From positions 1 through 64,000 of the forward strand of contig CANNQP010000003.1 in the NCBI GenBank assembly GCA_947507875.1: DNA of 64,000 nt. The letters run 5' to 3'. This document shows positions 1 to 8,717 of the stretch, one piece after another. The stretch's first letter is position 1. The number at the start of each line of letters is the position of its first letter. The notes below the pieces were generated by a model. It ran no database searches. It had not been told where the DNA came from and saw only the letters and a list, made by a program, of their open reading frames with translations. Source of the DNA: Verrucomicrobiaceae bacterium (GTDB taxonomy: Bacteria > Verrucomicrobiota > Verrucomicrobiia > Verrucomicrobiales > Verrucomicrobiaceae). The position numbers and the translations under genes were made by a program.

Positions 1-2
1 GT

Positions 3-611
3 CGCCTCGTGCATTCGCCAGGCCTTCGCGCCTATGGCTTTCTGCCCGATACCGGCTTCGACTTTGACCTTTCCCTGATCTATCAGACTGGGAACAGCGG
101 GCCACAAAACCTGGAAGCCTACGGCGGCACGATCGAAATCGGCTACACCTGGCGTGATCATGCCTGGCTGCCTCGACTCGGGCTGTTTTATGGCCACGCC
201 ACGGGCGACCGCGACCCCAACGACAACACGGATCAGCGGTTCGAGCGCTTCTTCGGCTTCGGTCGGCCCTGGTCGGCGAACGATTACATCCAGTTCGAAA
301 ACATTCGCACGCCCAAGCTCCGCCTCGAACTCACCCCCACGCGCCAACTGCGGGTGGACTTCGGCTACAGCGCCTACTGGCTGGCCAGCGCGACCGATGC
401 CTTCTTTGCCAACAAAGCGCGGGACCGCAGTGGACGCAGCGGCAGTTACGTCGGCAGCGAGTTCGACATCCGCGCCCGCTGGCAAATCACGCCGAAACTT
501 GAAGCAGTGCTCGGCTACGCGCACTTTTTCCCCGGCAGCTTCAGCCAAGATGCGTTCCGTCGAGACGACTCCGATTTCGCCTACCTCGAGATCAACATCC
601 GCGCCTTCTGA
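3..611 (+). CDS. Outer-membrane beta-barrel protein, alginate-export family (3' part)
   Basis: The gene is cut by the left edge; the frame is open to base 3, so the GTG at 9 is probably internal. About 200 residues remain. They show alternating hydrophobic and polar strands rich in Tyr, Trp and Arg (for example GYTWRDH, LRVDFGYSAYWLAS, LEAVLGYAHFFPG) and end in Phe (INIRAF), the usual C-terminal signal for BAM insertion. The pattern resembles the C-terminal strands of the alginate-export porin family (AlgE-like, PF13372). The family forms outer-membrane channels; the substrate cannot be told from this fragment. The stop is followed within 30 bases by the first REP-like repeat. Confidence 0.7.
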   Translation, partial: RLVHSPGLRAYGFLPDTGFDFDLSLIYQTGNSGPQNLEAYGGTIEIGYTWRDHAWLPRLGLFYGHATGDRDPNDNTDQRFERFFGFGRPWSANDYIQFENIRTPKLRLELTPTRQLRVDFGYSAYWLASATDAFFANKARDRSGRSGSYVGSEFDIRARWQITPKLEAVLGYAHFFPGSFSQDAFRRDDSDFAYLEINIRAF

Positions 612-640
612 AGCGGCCCGCAAGATTCCAACTCTCGCGA

Positions 641-735
641 AGCGTTCTGGACTGCGCCGGGCCTTCGGTGCTTTCGTGGGCCAGACGACATTCGAAAAGC
701 TCCAGAGGGCTGGAGCACTCCAGGACGCTGCCGCG
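641..735 (+). repeat. REP-like palindromic repeat, copy 1
   Basis: About 95 bases, very similar to 1346-1440 and the first part of 1482-1636. It holds two hairpins: GCGCCGG-GCCT-TCGGTGC near 654-671, and one built on GCTCCAG/CTGGAGC near 699-716, followed by CTGGAG/CTCCAG. In the first hairpin the changes relative to copy 2 turn Watson-Crick pairs into G-T wobbles, so the fold is kept. It lies just beyond the 3' end of the RAYT transposase gene. Confidence 0.8.
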
Positions 736-745
736 TTGTTTGGAA

Positions 746-1303
746 TCACCAGTCAGGATCGATGTCGAAGTCGTCTTCGACTTTGACCTTGTCGGTTTTG
801 AAGCGGCGGATTGACTTCACCATCGCCGGGCTGGTGGTTTCTTCGAACCAAGATGCCGAGCACCACGGGTAGTGAATGGCGACGGCGACCAAGCCGTGAT
901 GGACGGCGTTTCCATGCGTGTAGTTCAGGCGGGCGAAGTAGGAGGTCGCGTGGGTGAGCTGGGTTTCGCGGAAGTTGTGCCACACATTTCTGCCTGGCGT
1001 TTTGTCGAGGCGATTCACCCAGCCGCTGAGCTTCACATGCAGCTCTTTGAGCATGGTTTGCAGGTTGGCAGGATCGTCCGGCGATTTGGCGACGAAGTGG
1101 TAGTGGTTCGAAAAGACCGCCCAGGCTTCCAAATCCCAGCCGTATTCTTTGGTGACGCTCAACAGGCCTCGTTGGACGACTTCAAGCCGCTGCGGGCTGC
1201 GAAAGTGATGCGCTTTCAGATAGGTCGATGCCGTCACAAAGTAGGTTCCGCGTTCCGTCAGCCGATGAGGCGGGGCGTGAGGCCAGTCGATGATCTTGGG
1301 CAT
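746..1303 (-). CDS. REP-associated tyrosine transposase (RAYT, Y1/HUH family)
   Basis: 185-residue single-strand DNA transposase of the IS200/IS605-like Y1 superfamily. The HUH metal motif is seen as HYH in FSNHYHFVAKSP, and the likely catalytic Tyr lies in the segment LNYTHGNAVHHGLV, which matches the usual RAYT block Y-x-N-P-V-x-x-G-L. The N-terminus MPKIIDWPHAPPHRL followed by TYFVTASTY is typical of the group. The frame stays open upstream to 1423, but only because it runs through repeat copy 2, so the ATG at 1303 is chosen. Family members bind and cleave REP hairpins, and three such repeats flank this gene in one orientation. No second transposase gene or terminal inverted repeats are present, as expected for a domesticated RAYT. 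Confidence 0.88.
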   Translation of the reverse strand: MPKIIDWPHAPPHRLTERGTYFVTASTYLKAHHFRSPQRLEVVQRGLLSVTKEYGWDLEAWAVFSNHYHFVAKSPDDPANLQTMLKELHVKLSGWVNRLDKTPGRNVWHNFRETQLTHATSYFARLNYTHGNAVHHGLVAVAIHYPWCSASWFEETTSPAMVKSIRRFKTDKVKVEDDFDIDPDW

Positions 1304-1345
1304 GCGGGAAGTTTGTCGAAATCGGATGAGCTTGGCAAGCGCGGC

Positions 1346-1440
1346 AGCGTTTTGGAGTGCGCCGGGCCTCCGGCGCTTTCGTGGGCCAGACGACGTTCGA
1401 AAAGCTCCAGAGGACTGGAGCACTCCAGAACGCTGGCGCG
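1346..1440 (+). repeat. REP-like palindromic repeat, copy 2
   Basis: Best-preserved copy. It has a perfect hairpin at 1359-1376 (GCGCCGG, loop GCCT, CCGGCGC), a second at 1404-1421 (GCTCCAG, loop AGGA, CTGGAGC), and an overlapping third arm CTCCAG. It sits about 40 bases upstream of the RAYT start codon. Confidence 0.85.
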
Positions 1441-1481
1441 ATCTTCCGCATCTTGGACCGCATCACACCGCAGCTGCGCGA

Positions 1482-1636
1482 AGCGTTCTGGACCGCGCCA
1501 GGCCTCCGGCGCTTTCGTGAGCCACACGACGCTCGAAAAGCTCCAGAGAGCTGGAGCATTGATTCGCTTCGCTCACCCTTCGGGCAGCCTGCGGCTGTCT
1601 ATCTCCGCGACGCTCCGGTTCCACGACGCTGGCGCG
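1482..1636 (+). repeat. REP-like palindromic repeat, copy 3, interrupted
   Basis: Same order of sequence as copies 1 and 2 up to GCTGGAGCA at about 1559. About 58 unrelated bases follow, then the repeat end (ACGCTGGCGCG) at 1626-1636. The extra segment carries its own small inverted repeats (CAGCC-TGC-GGCTG near 1587-1599). The first hairpin has one A-C mismatch. Together copies 2 and 3 fill nearly all of the 370-base gap between the transposase and the next gene. Confidence 0.75.
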
Positions 1637-1675
1637 TGAGAGAGGGCTCCTTGGCGTGACGTTCACACTCGCCTC

Positions 1676-3040
1676 ATGAACCGCCGCTCCTTTCTCAAGC
1701 ACACTGCCGCTTATGTTTCCGCGCCTGCCATTTTGAGCGCGAGGTCGCCGAACTCGATGTTTCAGGTGGCTTCGATTGGGGTCGGGGGGATGGGTGGGAA
1801 TACGATGATGAGCGTGCTTCAGCATCCGAAGGTGCGGATTGTGGGGATGTGTGATGTGGATGCGAAGACGCTGGAACTGGCGACGAAGGGCATGTCGTCG
1901 CGGCGGAAGGAGCATCAGGATCCGGCGGCGAAGGAGCGGCTGGGCGAGGCGGCGAAGTTTCGGGATTATCGCGAGATGATCGCGAAATTGGGCGACAGCG
2001 TGGATGCGATCACGATCGGCACGCCGGATCACATGCACGCGGCGCAGGCAGTGACGGCGTTGCGGGCGAAGAAGCATGTTTATCTACAAAAGCCGCTCAC
2101 GCATCACTTGCACGAGGCGCGGATTTTGAGCGCGGAGGCGGCGAAGGCGGGCGTGACGACGCAAATGGGCACGCAGGGCCATTCGAGCGTCGAGACGTCG
2201 CTGGCGGTCGATTTGATCAAGAGCGGCGCGATCGGCAAGGTGAAGGAAGTCATCTGCTGGGAGAACAAAAAAGCGAGCTGGTGGCCGAAGGTCACGCAGC
2301 GCAAGGCGGAGGCCGATCCGGTGCCGGCGAATGTGGATTGGAACCTGTGGCTCGGCGTGGCGAACGAGGTGCCCTTCCTCGAAGGCGCGTATCATCCGTC
2401 GATGTGGCGCTCGTGGGTCGATTTTGGCGTCGGCATGATGGGCGACATGGGCTGTCACTACTTCGATGTCGTGTTTGCCTGCCTCGGTTTGCAGGCACCG
2501 AAGCGCGTGCGCTGCCTCGACGAGGGCAGCAAGGGCGATCTGTATGCGCAGAAGCGCCATCTGGAGCTCGAATTCCCCGGCACGCCGCTCACGGCAGGTG
2601 ACACGATCAAGATGACGTGGACGGACGGCGGCTACGAGTATGACAAGCGCGTGATCAAGCCCTCCGTGCTCACCAAAGACACGCCGAGCGGCATTTTCTT
2701 CATCGGCGAGAGCGGCGGCATCTTCAAACCGCACAGCCAGCGCCCGTGGTTGGTGCCAGAGGCAAATTTCACCGGCTTCACCTACCCGAAGACCCGCATC
2801 GCGAATCATTACACCGACTGGGTGGACGCGTGCATGAAGGGCGCAAAAGCCGCCACCGACCTGCCGAGCTACGGCTGCCCCGTGACGGAAGCCGTGTTGC
2901 TCGGCGTGCTCTCCGAGCGCAATCCGGGCGACTGGATCGAATGGGATGCCACAACAGGCAAACTTACCAACCGGCCCGAATGGAATGCTCAGCTCACGCG
3001 GACGTATCGCGACGGCTGGAGTGTCGAGGGGCTGGGGTGA
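1676..3040 (+). CDS. Exported Gfo/Idh/MocA family oxidoreductase
   Basis: 454 residues. The N-terminus NRRSFLKHTAAYVSAPAIL is a twin-arginine signal, so the protein is probably exported folded. The Rossmann glycine motif ASIGVGGMGGN (about residues 32-42) binds NAD(P). The Gfo/Idh/MocA lysine motif appears as LQKPLTHHLHEA where EKP is usual. The C-terminal part (MGDMGCHYFDVVFACL, and TEAVLLGVLSERNPG near the end) matches the secreted subgroup common in Planctomycetes and Verrucomicrobia. The family oxidises or rearranges sugars and inositols; the substrate here is unknown. The start is the ATG that opens the Tat signal; no clear ribosome site is seen. Confidence 0.9.
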   Translation: MNRRSFLKHTAAYVSAPAILSARSPNSMFQVASIGVGGMGGNTMMSVLQHPKVRIVGMCDVDAKTLELATKGMSSRRKEHQDPAAKERLGEAAKFRDYREMIAKLGDSVDAITIGTPDHMHAAQAVTALRAKKHVYLQKPLTHHLHEARILSAEAAKAGVTTQMGTQGHSSVETSLAVDLIKSGAIGKVKEVICWENKKASWWPKVTQRKAEADPVPANVDWNLWLGVANEVPFLEGAYHPSMWRSWVDFGVGMMGDMGCHYFDVVFACLGLQAPKRVRCLDEGSKGDLYAQKRHLELEFPGTPLTAGDTIKMTWTDGGYEYDKRVIKPSVLTKDTPSGIFFIGESGGIFKPHSQRPWLVPEANFTGFTYPKTRIANHYTDWVDACMKGAKAATDLPSYGCPVTEAVLLGVLSERNPGDWIEWDATTGKLTNRPEWNAQLTRTYRDGWSVEGLG

Positions 3041-3179
3041 GGCCATAAAGCACAGCCGGCCCCACAACAAACCTAGGTGCAACAGCCACGAGATCTTCCT
3101 GCACTTAGTAACAAGTCAGGCCTGGACATTCAGCATCAAATTTCGTTAGCCTTCGAGAGTTCGCGAAATAATCGACCTC

Positions 3180-3725
3180 ATGGCTAGCAAAACTCTCCCC
3201 AAAAAAACAGCGGTGAAAAAACCTACCCCGACCGCTAAGGGCAAACCTGCCAAGCCAGAAGCTCCGGCTCCCAAAACGGTTCCTGCCGCCGCCAAACCAA
3301 ACCCGACCCCTGAAAGAATCGAGACACCAAGCACCCCTGCCCAAGTGACGCCACTCCTCACGGTCAAGGCTACGCCTCCGACAGCTGCGCTAACGCTAAG
3401 CATTCAGACCAGCCAGGGCAATGCGAGCAATGGCAATACCCATCCTGCCAATATCCTCGTCGTCGTCACCTGCGCCGGAGCGCCTGTGGTCGAGCTCAAT
3501 CAGGATCATTTCACGCTGATGGAGCACTTTGAAGTGCCAGGGCAGACGGCTCCCTTCAGCAACAACATCATCTCATTTCGCAACGCTGGCACCGGAGCCT
3601 ACCTGCTACAGACCCGACCGATCAATGGGTCGCCCTGGCGCAGTGGCCATCACCTAGGTCAACTGCTCATCTGCGATGAAGATGAGCGCCAAGGGCAGGC
3701 CGTCTTCAAGATCATCATTCGCTGA
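3180..3725 (+). CDS. Hypothetical protein with basic Lys/Pro/Ala-rich N-terminus
   Basis: 181 residues, not recognised. Residues 1-60 are low-complexity and strongly basic (KKTAVKKPTPTAKGKPAKPEAPAPK), like a nucleic-acid-binding or linker tail. Residues 65-181 look like one beta-rich domain (LTLSIQTSQG, ILVVVTCAGAPVV, FTLMEHFEVPG, GQLLICDEDERQGQAVFKIIIR). No signal peptide or membrane segment is seen. It stands alone between two Tat-protein genes and has its own 140-base upstream gap. Codon use is like its neighbours, and the folded C-terminal part supports a real gene. Confidence 0.65.
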   Translation: MASKTLPKKTAVKKPTPTAKGKPAKPEAPAPKTVPAAAKPNPTPERIETPSTPAQVTPLLTVKATPPTAALTLSIQTSQGNASNGNTHPANILVVVTCAGAPVVELNQDHFTLMEHFEVPGQTAPFSNNIISFRNAGTGAYLLQTRPINGSPWRSGHHLGQLLICDEDERQGQAVFKIIIR

Positions 3726-3827
3726 TCTCTTCCCGCCGAAAGGGCCAAGGACTTCCGGTAGAACCGGCCTTCGATTCGCGTTAGCACTGCATAGGCCTTC
3801 TTTCGGCCTCACGACTTTGTAGTTCCC

Positions 3828-4880
3828 ATGAATCGCCGCCATTTCCTCCACACCACCGCTTTCACCACTGCCAGCCTAGGCCTGGCTGATCTCCGTGCCG
3901 CCGTGCCCGGCCTGAAAATTGGCATGGATCACTTCGCCGTCCGTGCCACAGGCTGGAAAGCCGGTCAATTCATCGACTACGCAGCCTCGCTGAAACTCGA
4001 CACGTGCTTCCTTTCGGAGCTGGGCATTTTCGAAAGCTTTGACGACGTCTATCTGCAGGGGCTGAAGGATCGGGCTGACCGCCTCGGTGTGCAGCTTTAC
4101 CTGGGCACAGGTGGTATCTGCCCCACCTCGAACACATGGAAACCTACCTTTGGCACACCTGAAGAAACCCTAGCCCTAACCATCAAAACGGCAAAAAAAC
4201 TTGGCTCACCGGTGGCGCGTTGTTACCTGGGGAATCAAAAGGACCGCAGCAGCGAGGGCGGCATTCAGCGGCACATTGAGGAAACGCTGAAAGTTATCCA
4301 AGCGAATCGCAGCCGCGCTGAAACCGAAGGCATCAAGATCGCCATCGAAAACCATGCCGGTGACATGCAAAGCCACGAACTCAAGGCGCTGATCGAAGCC
4401 GCAGGAAAATCCTACGTCGGAGCCAACATCGACCCTGGCAATGCCGTCTGGGCGCTGGAAGAGCCACTGGCTCATCTGGAGGCACTTGGCCCTCACATCC
4501 TCTGCTCTAGCGTGCGTGACAGCATGGCCTGGGAGGATGAAAAGGGTGCCGTGATCCAATGGACAGCGATTGGCGAAGGCTTGGTGGATTTTTCCAGGTA
4601 TGCCCGCCGTTTTGCGGAATTAGCTCCTGGCGTGCCGCTGCAGGTGGAGACCATTTCTGGCTTCGCCAAGCCGCTAACTTGGAAGCAAGACGACTTTTGG
4701 AAAGCCTTCCCAGGCTATCGAGACAGTACTGCTTTCCAGAGCTGGGTGCAGTTCACCCAGCGTGGGCGTGCCATCTCCCCCTTCCAGGCTCCCAATGGGC
4801 CAGAGAAAAAGGACGCTGAAATCGCCTACCAAAAAGGTGAACTCGAGCGCAGCACCCGCTGGCTGCGTGAAAAAGTCTGA
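3828..4880 (+). CDS. Exported sugar phosphate isomerase/epimerase-like TIM-barrel protein
   Basis: 350 residues. It opens with a Tat-type leader, MNRRHFLHTTAFTTASLGLADL. The rest fits the xylose-isomerase-like TIM barrel (AP_endonuc_2, PF01261): strand-loop elements such as LYLGTGGICP, IKIAIENHAGDM with the metal-site Glu-Asn-His, and VGANIDPGNAVWAL with the Asp-Pro-Gly-Asn strand. The family isomerises or epimerises sugars. Its neighbours (oxidoreductase, sulfatase) suggest polysaccharide or sugar breakdown in the envelope, which is inference. The ATG at 3828 starts the signal; no alternative start keeps it. Confidence 0.87.
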   Translation: MNRRHFLHTTAFTTASLGLADLRAAVPGLKIGMDHFAVRATGWKAGQFIDYAASLKLDTCFLSELGIFESFDDVYLQGLKDRADRLGVQLYLGTGGICPTSNTWKPTFGTPEETLALTIKTAKKLGSPVARCYLGNQKDRSSEGGIQRHIEETLKVIQANRSRAETEGIKIAIENHAGDMQSHELKALIEAAGKSYVGANIDPGNAVWALEEPLAHLEALGPHILCSSVRDSMAWEDEKGAVIQWTAIGEGLVDFSRYARRFAELAPGVPLQVETISGFAKPLTWKQDDFWKAFPGYRDSTAFQSWVQFTQRGRAISPFQAPNGPEKKDAEIAYQKGELERSTRWLREKV

Positions 4881-4947
4881 AGGCAACAGACGCGCCGATG
4901 AAGAAGCCTGACAATGGCAGCGTCGTCATGACGTTTGCTGAGATGTC

Positions 4948-6477
4948 ATGCGTCTTTCCATCTTCCTGCTGCTGTGCGTGTTGTTGCCTCTAGGCTCTTT
5001 CGAGACCGAGGCACGCCCGCCGAATGTGATCCTCATTCTCGCGGACGACCTTGGCCCCGGCGACCTCGGCGCCTACGGACAGACGCGGATCCAAACCCCA
5101 CACCTGAATCGCCTCGCCGCGGAGGGCATGAAGCTCACTCGCCACTACTGCGGCAACGCGGTGTGTGCCCCGTCGCGTTCCGTGTTGATGACAGGACTGC
5201 ACCCCGGCCACACACCGATTCGAGACAACCGAGGCGTGAGCAAAGCCGAGGTGAAGACGAAGGGCGGCATGCCGACCCTCGAAGGTCAGCATCCCCTGCC
5301 AGAGGCAACAGTGACTTTGCCCGAAATCCTGCGTGACCTGGGCTACGCCACGGGTGGCTTTGGCAAATGGGGGCTCGGAGGCCCGAAGTCTACCGGAGCC
5401 CCGCTGAACCAAGGCTTTCAGCGCTGGTTTGGCTACCTTTGCCAAAGCGTGGCTCACAACTTTTATCCGATCTATCTCTGGGACGATGCCCAGACCATAC
5501 CGCTGAAAAACCCCGACTTCCCCGCGCACGATCAATTTCGCCCTGACGAAGATCCCAAGAATCCCGAAAGCTACCGCCGCTTTCAGGGGCAGGAATACTC
5601 GCCCGATCTCATCGCGGAGCAGGCCCTGGCGTTCATTCGTCAGCATCGAGATCAGCCCTTCTTCCTCTACTGGCCGACCACGGTTCCACACGTGGCACTG
5701 CAGGTGCCCGATGATTCGCTGAAGGACTATCAAGGCCAGTGGGAAGATCCCCCCTACCCGGGTGGTCGTGGTTACTTGCCGCACTTTCATCCCAAGGCAG
5801 CTTACGCTGCGATGATCACGCGCATGGATCGTGAGGTCGGTCGGACCATGGCTCTGGTGAAAGAGCTTGGCCTGGAGGAAGACACCCTTTTTGTGTTCCT
5901 GTCTGACAATGGTCCGCTGAATGGCACGCACCAAGGTTTGGCAGGCACCGATTGCGCCTTCTTTAACTCCAACCAAGGCCTACGCGATGGCAAAGGCACG
6001 CTCTACGAGGGCGGCATTCGCTCGCCCGGCATCCTCCGCTGGCCTGGAAAAATCGAGCCTGGCAGCAGCTCGGCCTGCCTGTCGGGATTTGAAGATTGGC
6101 TTCCTACGCTCGTCGAGCTGGCGGGAGGAAAGGAACGATTGCCTGCTGGGCTAGATGGCATCAGCCTCATGCCGCTGATGATGGGAAAGCCCTCCACTCC
6201 GCGTGACTTCTTGTATCGCGAATTCCCGGGCTATGGCGGGCAAGTGTGTGTCATTTCAGGCCGCTGGAAGCTGATCCAAACCGGGCTCAGTGGCAAAAAG
6301 GTCCGTGGCAAAACCATCCCACCAAGCACGGAGCTCTACGATCTTTCGGTGGATGAAAAAGAGACCCAGAATCTTGCAGCAAAGCATCCCGATATCGTGG
6401 CTGAACTGGAGGCGATCCTAGCTAGCCAGCACCAGCCTAGCCCTGATTTTCCCTTTCCTGCCTTGGACCGACGCTGA
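4948..6477 (+). CDS. Secreted arylsulfatase (formylglycine sulfatase family)
   Basis: 509 residues. A Sec signal peptide (MRLSIFLLLCVLLPLGSFETEA) precedes the sulfatase core. Metal-site Asp-Asp is seen in ILADDLG (33-34), and the CxPSR modification motif is CAPSR at 73-77, whose Cys is converted to formylglycine by a dedicated enzyme not encoded here. The second metal motif is FLSDNGPLNGTHQG. Length and C-terminal TELYDLSVDEKETQNLA fit arylsulfatase A-like enzymes that hydrolyse sulfate esters, often of sulfated polysaccharides in this phylum. It converges on the DUF1501 gene, with a strong hairpin between the two. Confidence 0.93.
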   Translation: MRLSIFLLLCVLLPLGSFETEARPPNVILILADDLGPGDLGAYGQTRIQTPHLNRLAAEGMKLTRHYCGNAVCAPSRSVLMTGLHPGHTPIRDNRGVSKAEVKTKGGMPTLEGQHPLPEATVTLPEILRDLGYATGGFGKWGLGGPKSTGAPLNQGFQRWFGYLCQSVAHNFYPIYLWDDAQTIPLKNPDFPAHDQFRPDEDPKNPESYRRFQGQEYSPDLIAEQALAFIRQHRDQPFFLYWPTTVPHVALQVPDDSLKDYQGQWEDPPYPGGRGYLPHFHPKAAYAAMITRMDREVGRTMALVKELGLEEDTLFVFLSDNGPLNGTHQGLAGTDCAFFNSNQGLRDGKGTLYEGGIRSPGILRWPGKIEPGSSSACLSGFEDWLPTLVELAGGKERLPAGLDGISLMPLMMGKPSTPRDFLYREFPGYGGQVCVISGRWKLIQTGLSGKKVRGKTIPPSTELYDLSVDEKETQNLAAKHPDIVAELEAILASQHQPSPDFPFPALDRR

Positions 6478-6504
6478 GCTGACCTACACGTTCAGCTCAG
6501 CGTC
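6470..6504. terminator. Hairpin between convergent sulfatase and DUF1501 genes
   Basis: A perfect 13-bp stem (GACGCTGAGCTGA with TCAGCTCAGCGTC) with a 9-base loop; the sulfatase stop codon lies inside the left arm. No T-run follows on either strand, so it is not a textbook intrinsic terminator. Its place between convergent ends suggests termination or 3'-end protection. Confidence 0.55.
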
Positions 6505-6521
6505 AATGACCGTGCATCAGG

Positions 6522-7940
6522 TTAGGCAAAAATGTCCCTCAGCACATTGCCATGGACATCCGTGAGGCGTAGATCACGCCCACCAAAGCGATAAGTCAGT
6601 CGCTCATGATCTAACCCCATCAGGTGCAAGACGGTCGCCCACAGGTCATAGACATTGCACACCTTCTCGACCGCGTTGTAACCGAAGTCATCGGTAGCAC
6701 CGTACACGTGGCCGCCTTTCACACCTCCACCAGCCATCCAGACAGTGAAGCCATACGGATTGTGATCGCGTCCATTGCTGCCTTGGGCAAAGGGTGTGCG
6801 CCCAAACTCACCTGCCCACACGATCAAGGTGCTATCCAGAAGGCCCCGCGCTTTGAGATCTCGGATCAGCGCTGCGATGGGTTGATCGATCTGATTCGCC
6901 ATCTTGCCGTGACCTTCTTTCAAGGCACCATGATGATCCCAGGGATTGGCCGCATTGCCGCCACCCAGGTTGTAGGCCAGTGTGCTCAACTCAATGAAGC
7001 GCACGCCACGCTCGACCAGACGGCGCGCGAGCAGGCACTGCCGCGCATAGGCGGCTTTCTTGGGCTCAGGATCGTCCAGGCCATAGAGGCGGCGTGTCGC
7101 CTCGGTCTCACCCGAGATGTCGCAGAGATTCGGCACTGCTGACTGCATGCGCCAAGCCATCTCATAATTCTGAATCGCAGCCTCCACGTGTAGGTCAGGC
7201 TGGTTGGCTCCGACATACCGTTGATCCATGGCTGCGATGAAATCGAGCTGCCGACGCTGGGCCTCGGCGCGCTGTCGTGGGCGGATATTGGCCACGGGCT
7301 CCACGGCATCGGCCTGGAGTAAGCTCGCCTGATGCTGCGCGGGCAAAAATCCATTGCTGAACAGACCCACTCCTCCATGGGGCGTGCGAGCATCGCCACT
7401 TTGCAGCACCACATAGCCGGGTAGATCGCGCGATTCCGTGCCGAGGCCATAACTGGTCCAGGCCCCTGCGCTGGGATAACCAAGGAAAGGGAAACCCGTG
7501 TGCATGAAAAAGTTCCCCTGCGCATGCTCGCTGAACTTCGCGGTCATGCTGCGAATCACACTGAGATCATCCACGACACTGCCGATCTGGGGAAACAGAT
7601 CACTCACCTCAATGCCCGAGTTGCCGCGCTTTTTGAACTCCCAGTGCGAGGGCTGCACCGTGCCGTTGTTGTTGAACTGCGTGCGTTTCACAGCCATCGG
7701 CATGGGCTTGCCCGCATAGTCCTTGAGGGCCGTTTTGGGATCAAAGGAATCCACGTGAGAAACCCCACCGCTCATGTACAGAAAAATCACCGAACGTGCC
7801 TTGGGCGCAAATCGCTTCGCCTGAGCTAACTCAAGTGTGTTAGCCCTGGCCTCCTCCTGCATCAATCCTGCGAGCGCAGTCATGCCAAAGCCTGTGGAAG
7901 CACGGGACAAGATTTGGCGACGAGATAACGAGGCGTTCAT
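6522..7940 (-). CDS. DUF1501 protein (Tat-exported, sulfatase-like fold)
   Basis: 472 residues. The start is set at the ATG at 7940 because it opens a Tat leader ([26 protein letters not shown]); an upstream in-frame start would only add unrelated residues. DUF1501 features are present: [92 protein letters not shown] and [12 protein letters not shown]. The family is related to alkaline phosphatases/sulfatases and is usually paired with a DUF1549/DUF1553 cytochrome. No such partner is adjacent here, so this copy stands alone. Biochemical role unknown. Confidence 0.9.
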   Translation of the reverse strand: MNASLSRRQILSRASTGFGMTALAGLMQEEARANTLELAQAKRFAPKARSVIFLYMSGGVSHVDSFDPKTALKDYAGKPMPMAVKRTQFNNNGTVQPSHWEFKKRGNSGIEVSDLFPQIGSVVDDLSVIRSMTAKFSEHAQGNFFMHTGFPFLGYPSAGAWTSYGLGTESRDLPGYVVLQSGDARTPHGGVGLFSNGFLPAQHQASLLQADAVEPVANIRPRQRAEAQRRQLDFIAAMDQRYVGANQPDLHVEAAIQNYEMAWRMQSAVPNLCDISGETEATRRLYGLDDPEPKKAAYARQCLLARRLVERGVRFIELSTLAYNLGGGNAANPWDHHGALKEGHGKMANQIDQPIAALIRDLKARGLLDSTLIVWAGEFGRTPFAQGSNGRDHNPYGFTVWMAGGGVKGGHVYGATDDFGYNAVEKVCNVYDLWATVLHLMGLDHERLTYRFGGRDLRLTDVHGNVLRDIFA

Positions 7941-8138
7941 AACTTCATGACAAACGCTGCGAAAAGGAAAAGCTTGTCTTCCAATGCAGCCTTGGCGCAG
8001 CTTTCGCATCACCGGCCCAAACCAGGCATATCCTCAACAGCTGATGAGCAAACTGACTTCAGGGTCATGAGTTCATGGAGCAACGATAGAGCGACGCTTG
8101 ACGCGCTGCCCAGGTGCCATGAACCTCAGGAACACTTC

Positions 8139-8687
8139 ATGTCCAACATCATCCTCGGCATCAGCGGTTCCATCGCTGCCTACAAGGCGGCAGACCTAGC
8201 CAGCCAACTCACCAAGGCTGGGCATCAAGTGACTTGTGTTCTGACGAAAGAAGCGCTGGAATTCGTCACTCCACTGACCCTGGCCACCCTTTCGCGCCGG
8301 CCAGTGGTTTCGGATCTCTTTGCTGAAAAAGAAGGTTGGCAGCCAGGGCACATTCAACTTGCCGATGAGGCTGACCTTTTGCTGATCGCCCCGGCCACTT
8401 CGAACGTGTTGGCCGCGATGGCGCACGGCTTCGCCCATGATGCACTCACGGCGATCGCACTGGCCACTCGTGCGCCAGTATTGATCGCCCCTGCGATGAA
8501 TGGCAAGATGTGGTTGCACCCGGCAACTCAGCGCAATGTCGAGATCCTGAAGGACTGGGGCGTGCAATTCATCGAACCCGCAGAGGGCCTTTTGGCATGC
8601 GGTTATGAGGGCATCGGCCGGCTGGCTCCTTTGGAGGAGATTCTGCAACAAGCCAACCGGACGCTCAGCGCGCAGAAAATCATGTGA
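8139..8687 (+). CDS. coaC: Phosphopantothenoylcysteine decarboxylase (CoaC, stand-alone)
   Basis: 182-residue flavoprotein that decarboxylates 4'-phosphopantothenoylcysteine to 4'-phosphopantetheine in CoA synthesis. The N-terminus SNIILGISGSIAAYKAADLASQL is the FMN-binding start of CoaC/Dfp, and the active-site block reads APAMNGKMWLHPATQRN (PxMNxxMW). The protein ends after the flavoprotein domain, whereas most bacteria fuse CoaB to it; a separate CoaB lies at 21691-22350. The ATG at 8139 is preceded by AGGAA at good spacing, and this is preferred over longer in-frame starts. UbiX-like flavoproteins were considered, but PAMN favours CoaC. Confidence 0.88.
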   Translation: MSNIILGISGSIAAYKAADLASQLTKAGHQVTCVLTKEALEFVTPLTLATLSRRPVVSDLFAEKEGWQPGHIQLADEADLLLIAPATSNVLAAMAHGFAHDALTAIALATRAPVLIAPAMNGKMWLHPATQRNVEILKDWGVQFIEPAEGLLACGYEGIGRLAPLEEILQQANRTLSAQKIM

Positions 8688-8717
8688 AACCCCAAGCAAT
8701 TTAGCTAAAGGAAAGAC

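Noticed and set aside
1304..1423. N-terminal extension of the RAYT transposase
   Set aside because: The extra 40 residues are only the translation of repeat copy 2, and the conserved protein begins at 1303.
641..1636. Repeats as a CRISPR array
   Set aside because: Only three long imperfect copies at irregular spacing, with internal hairpins and no cas genes; they fit REP elements.
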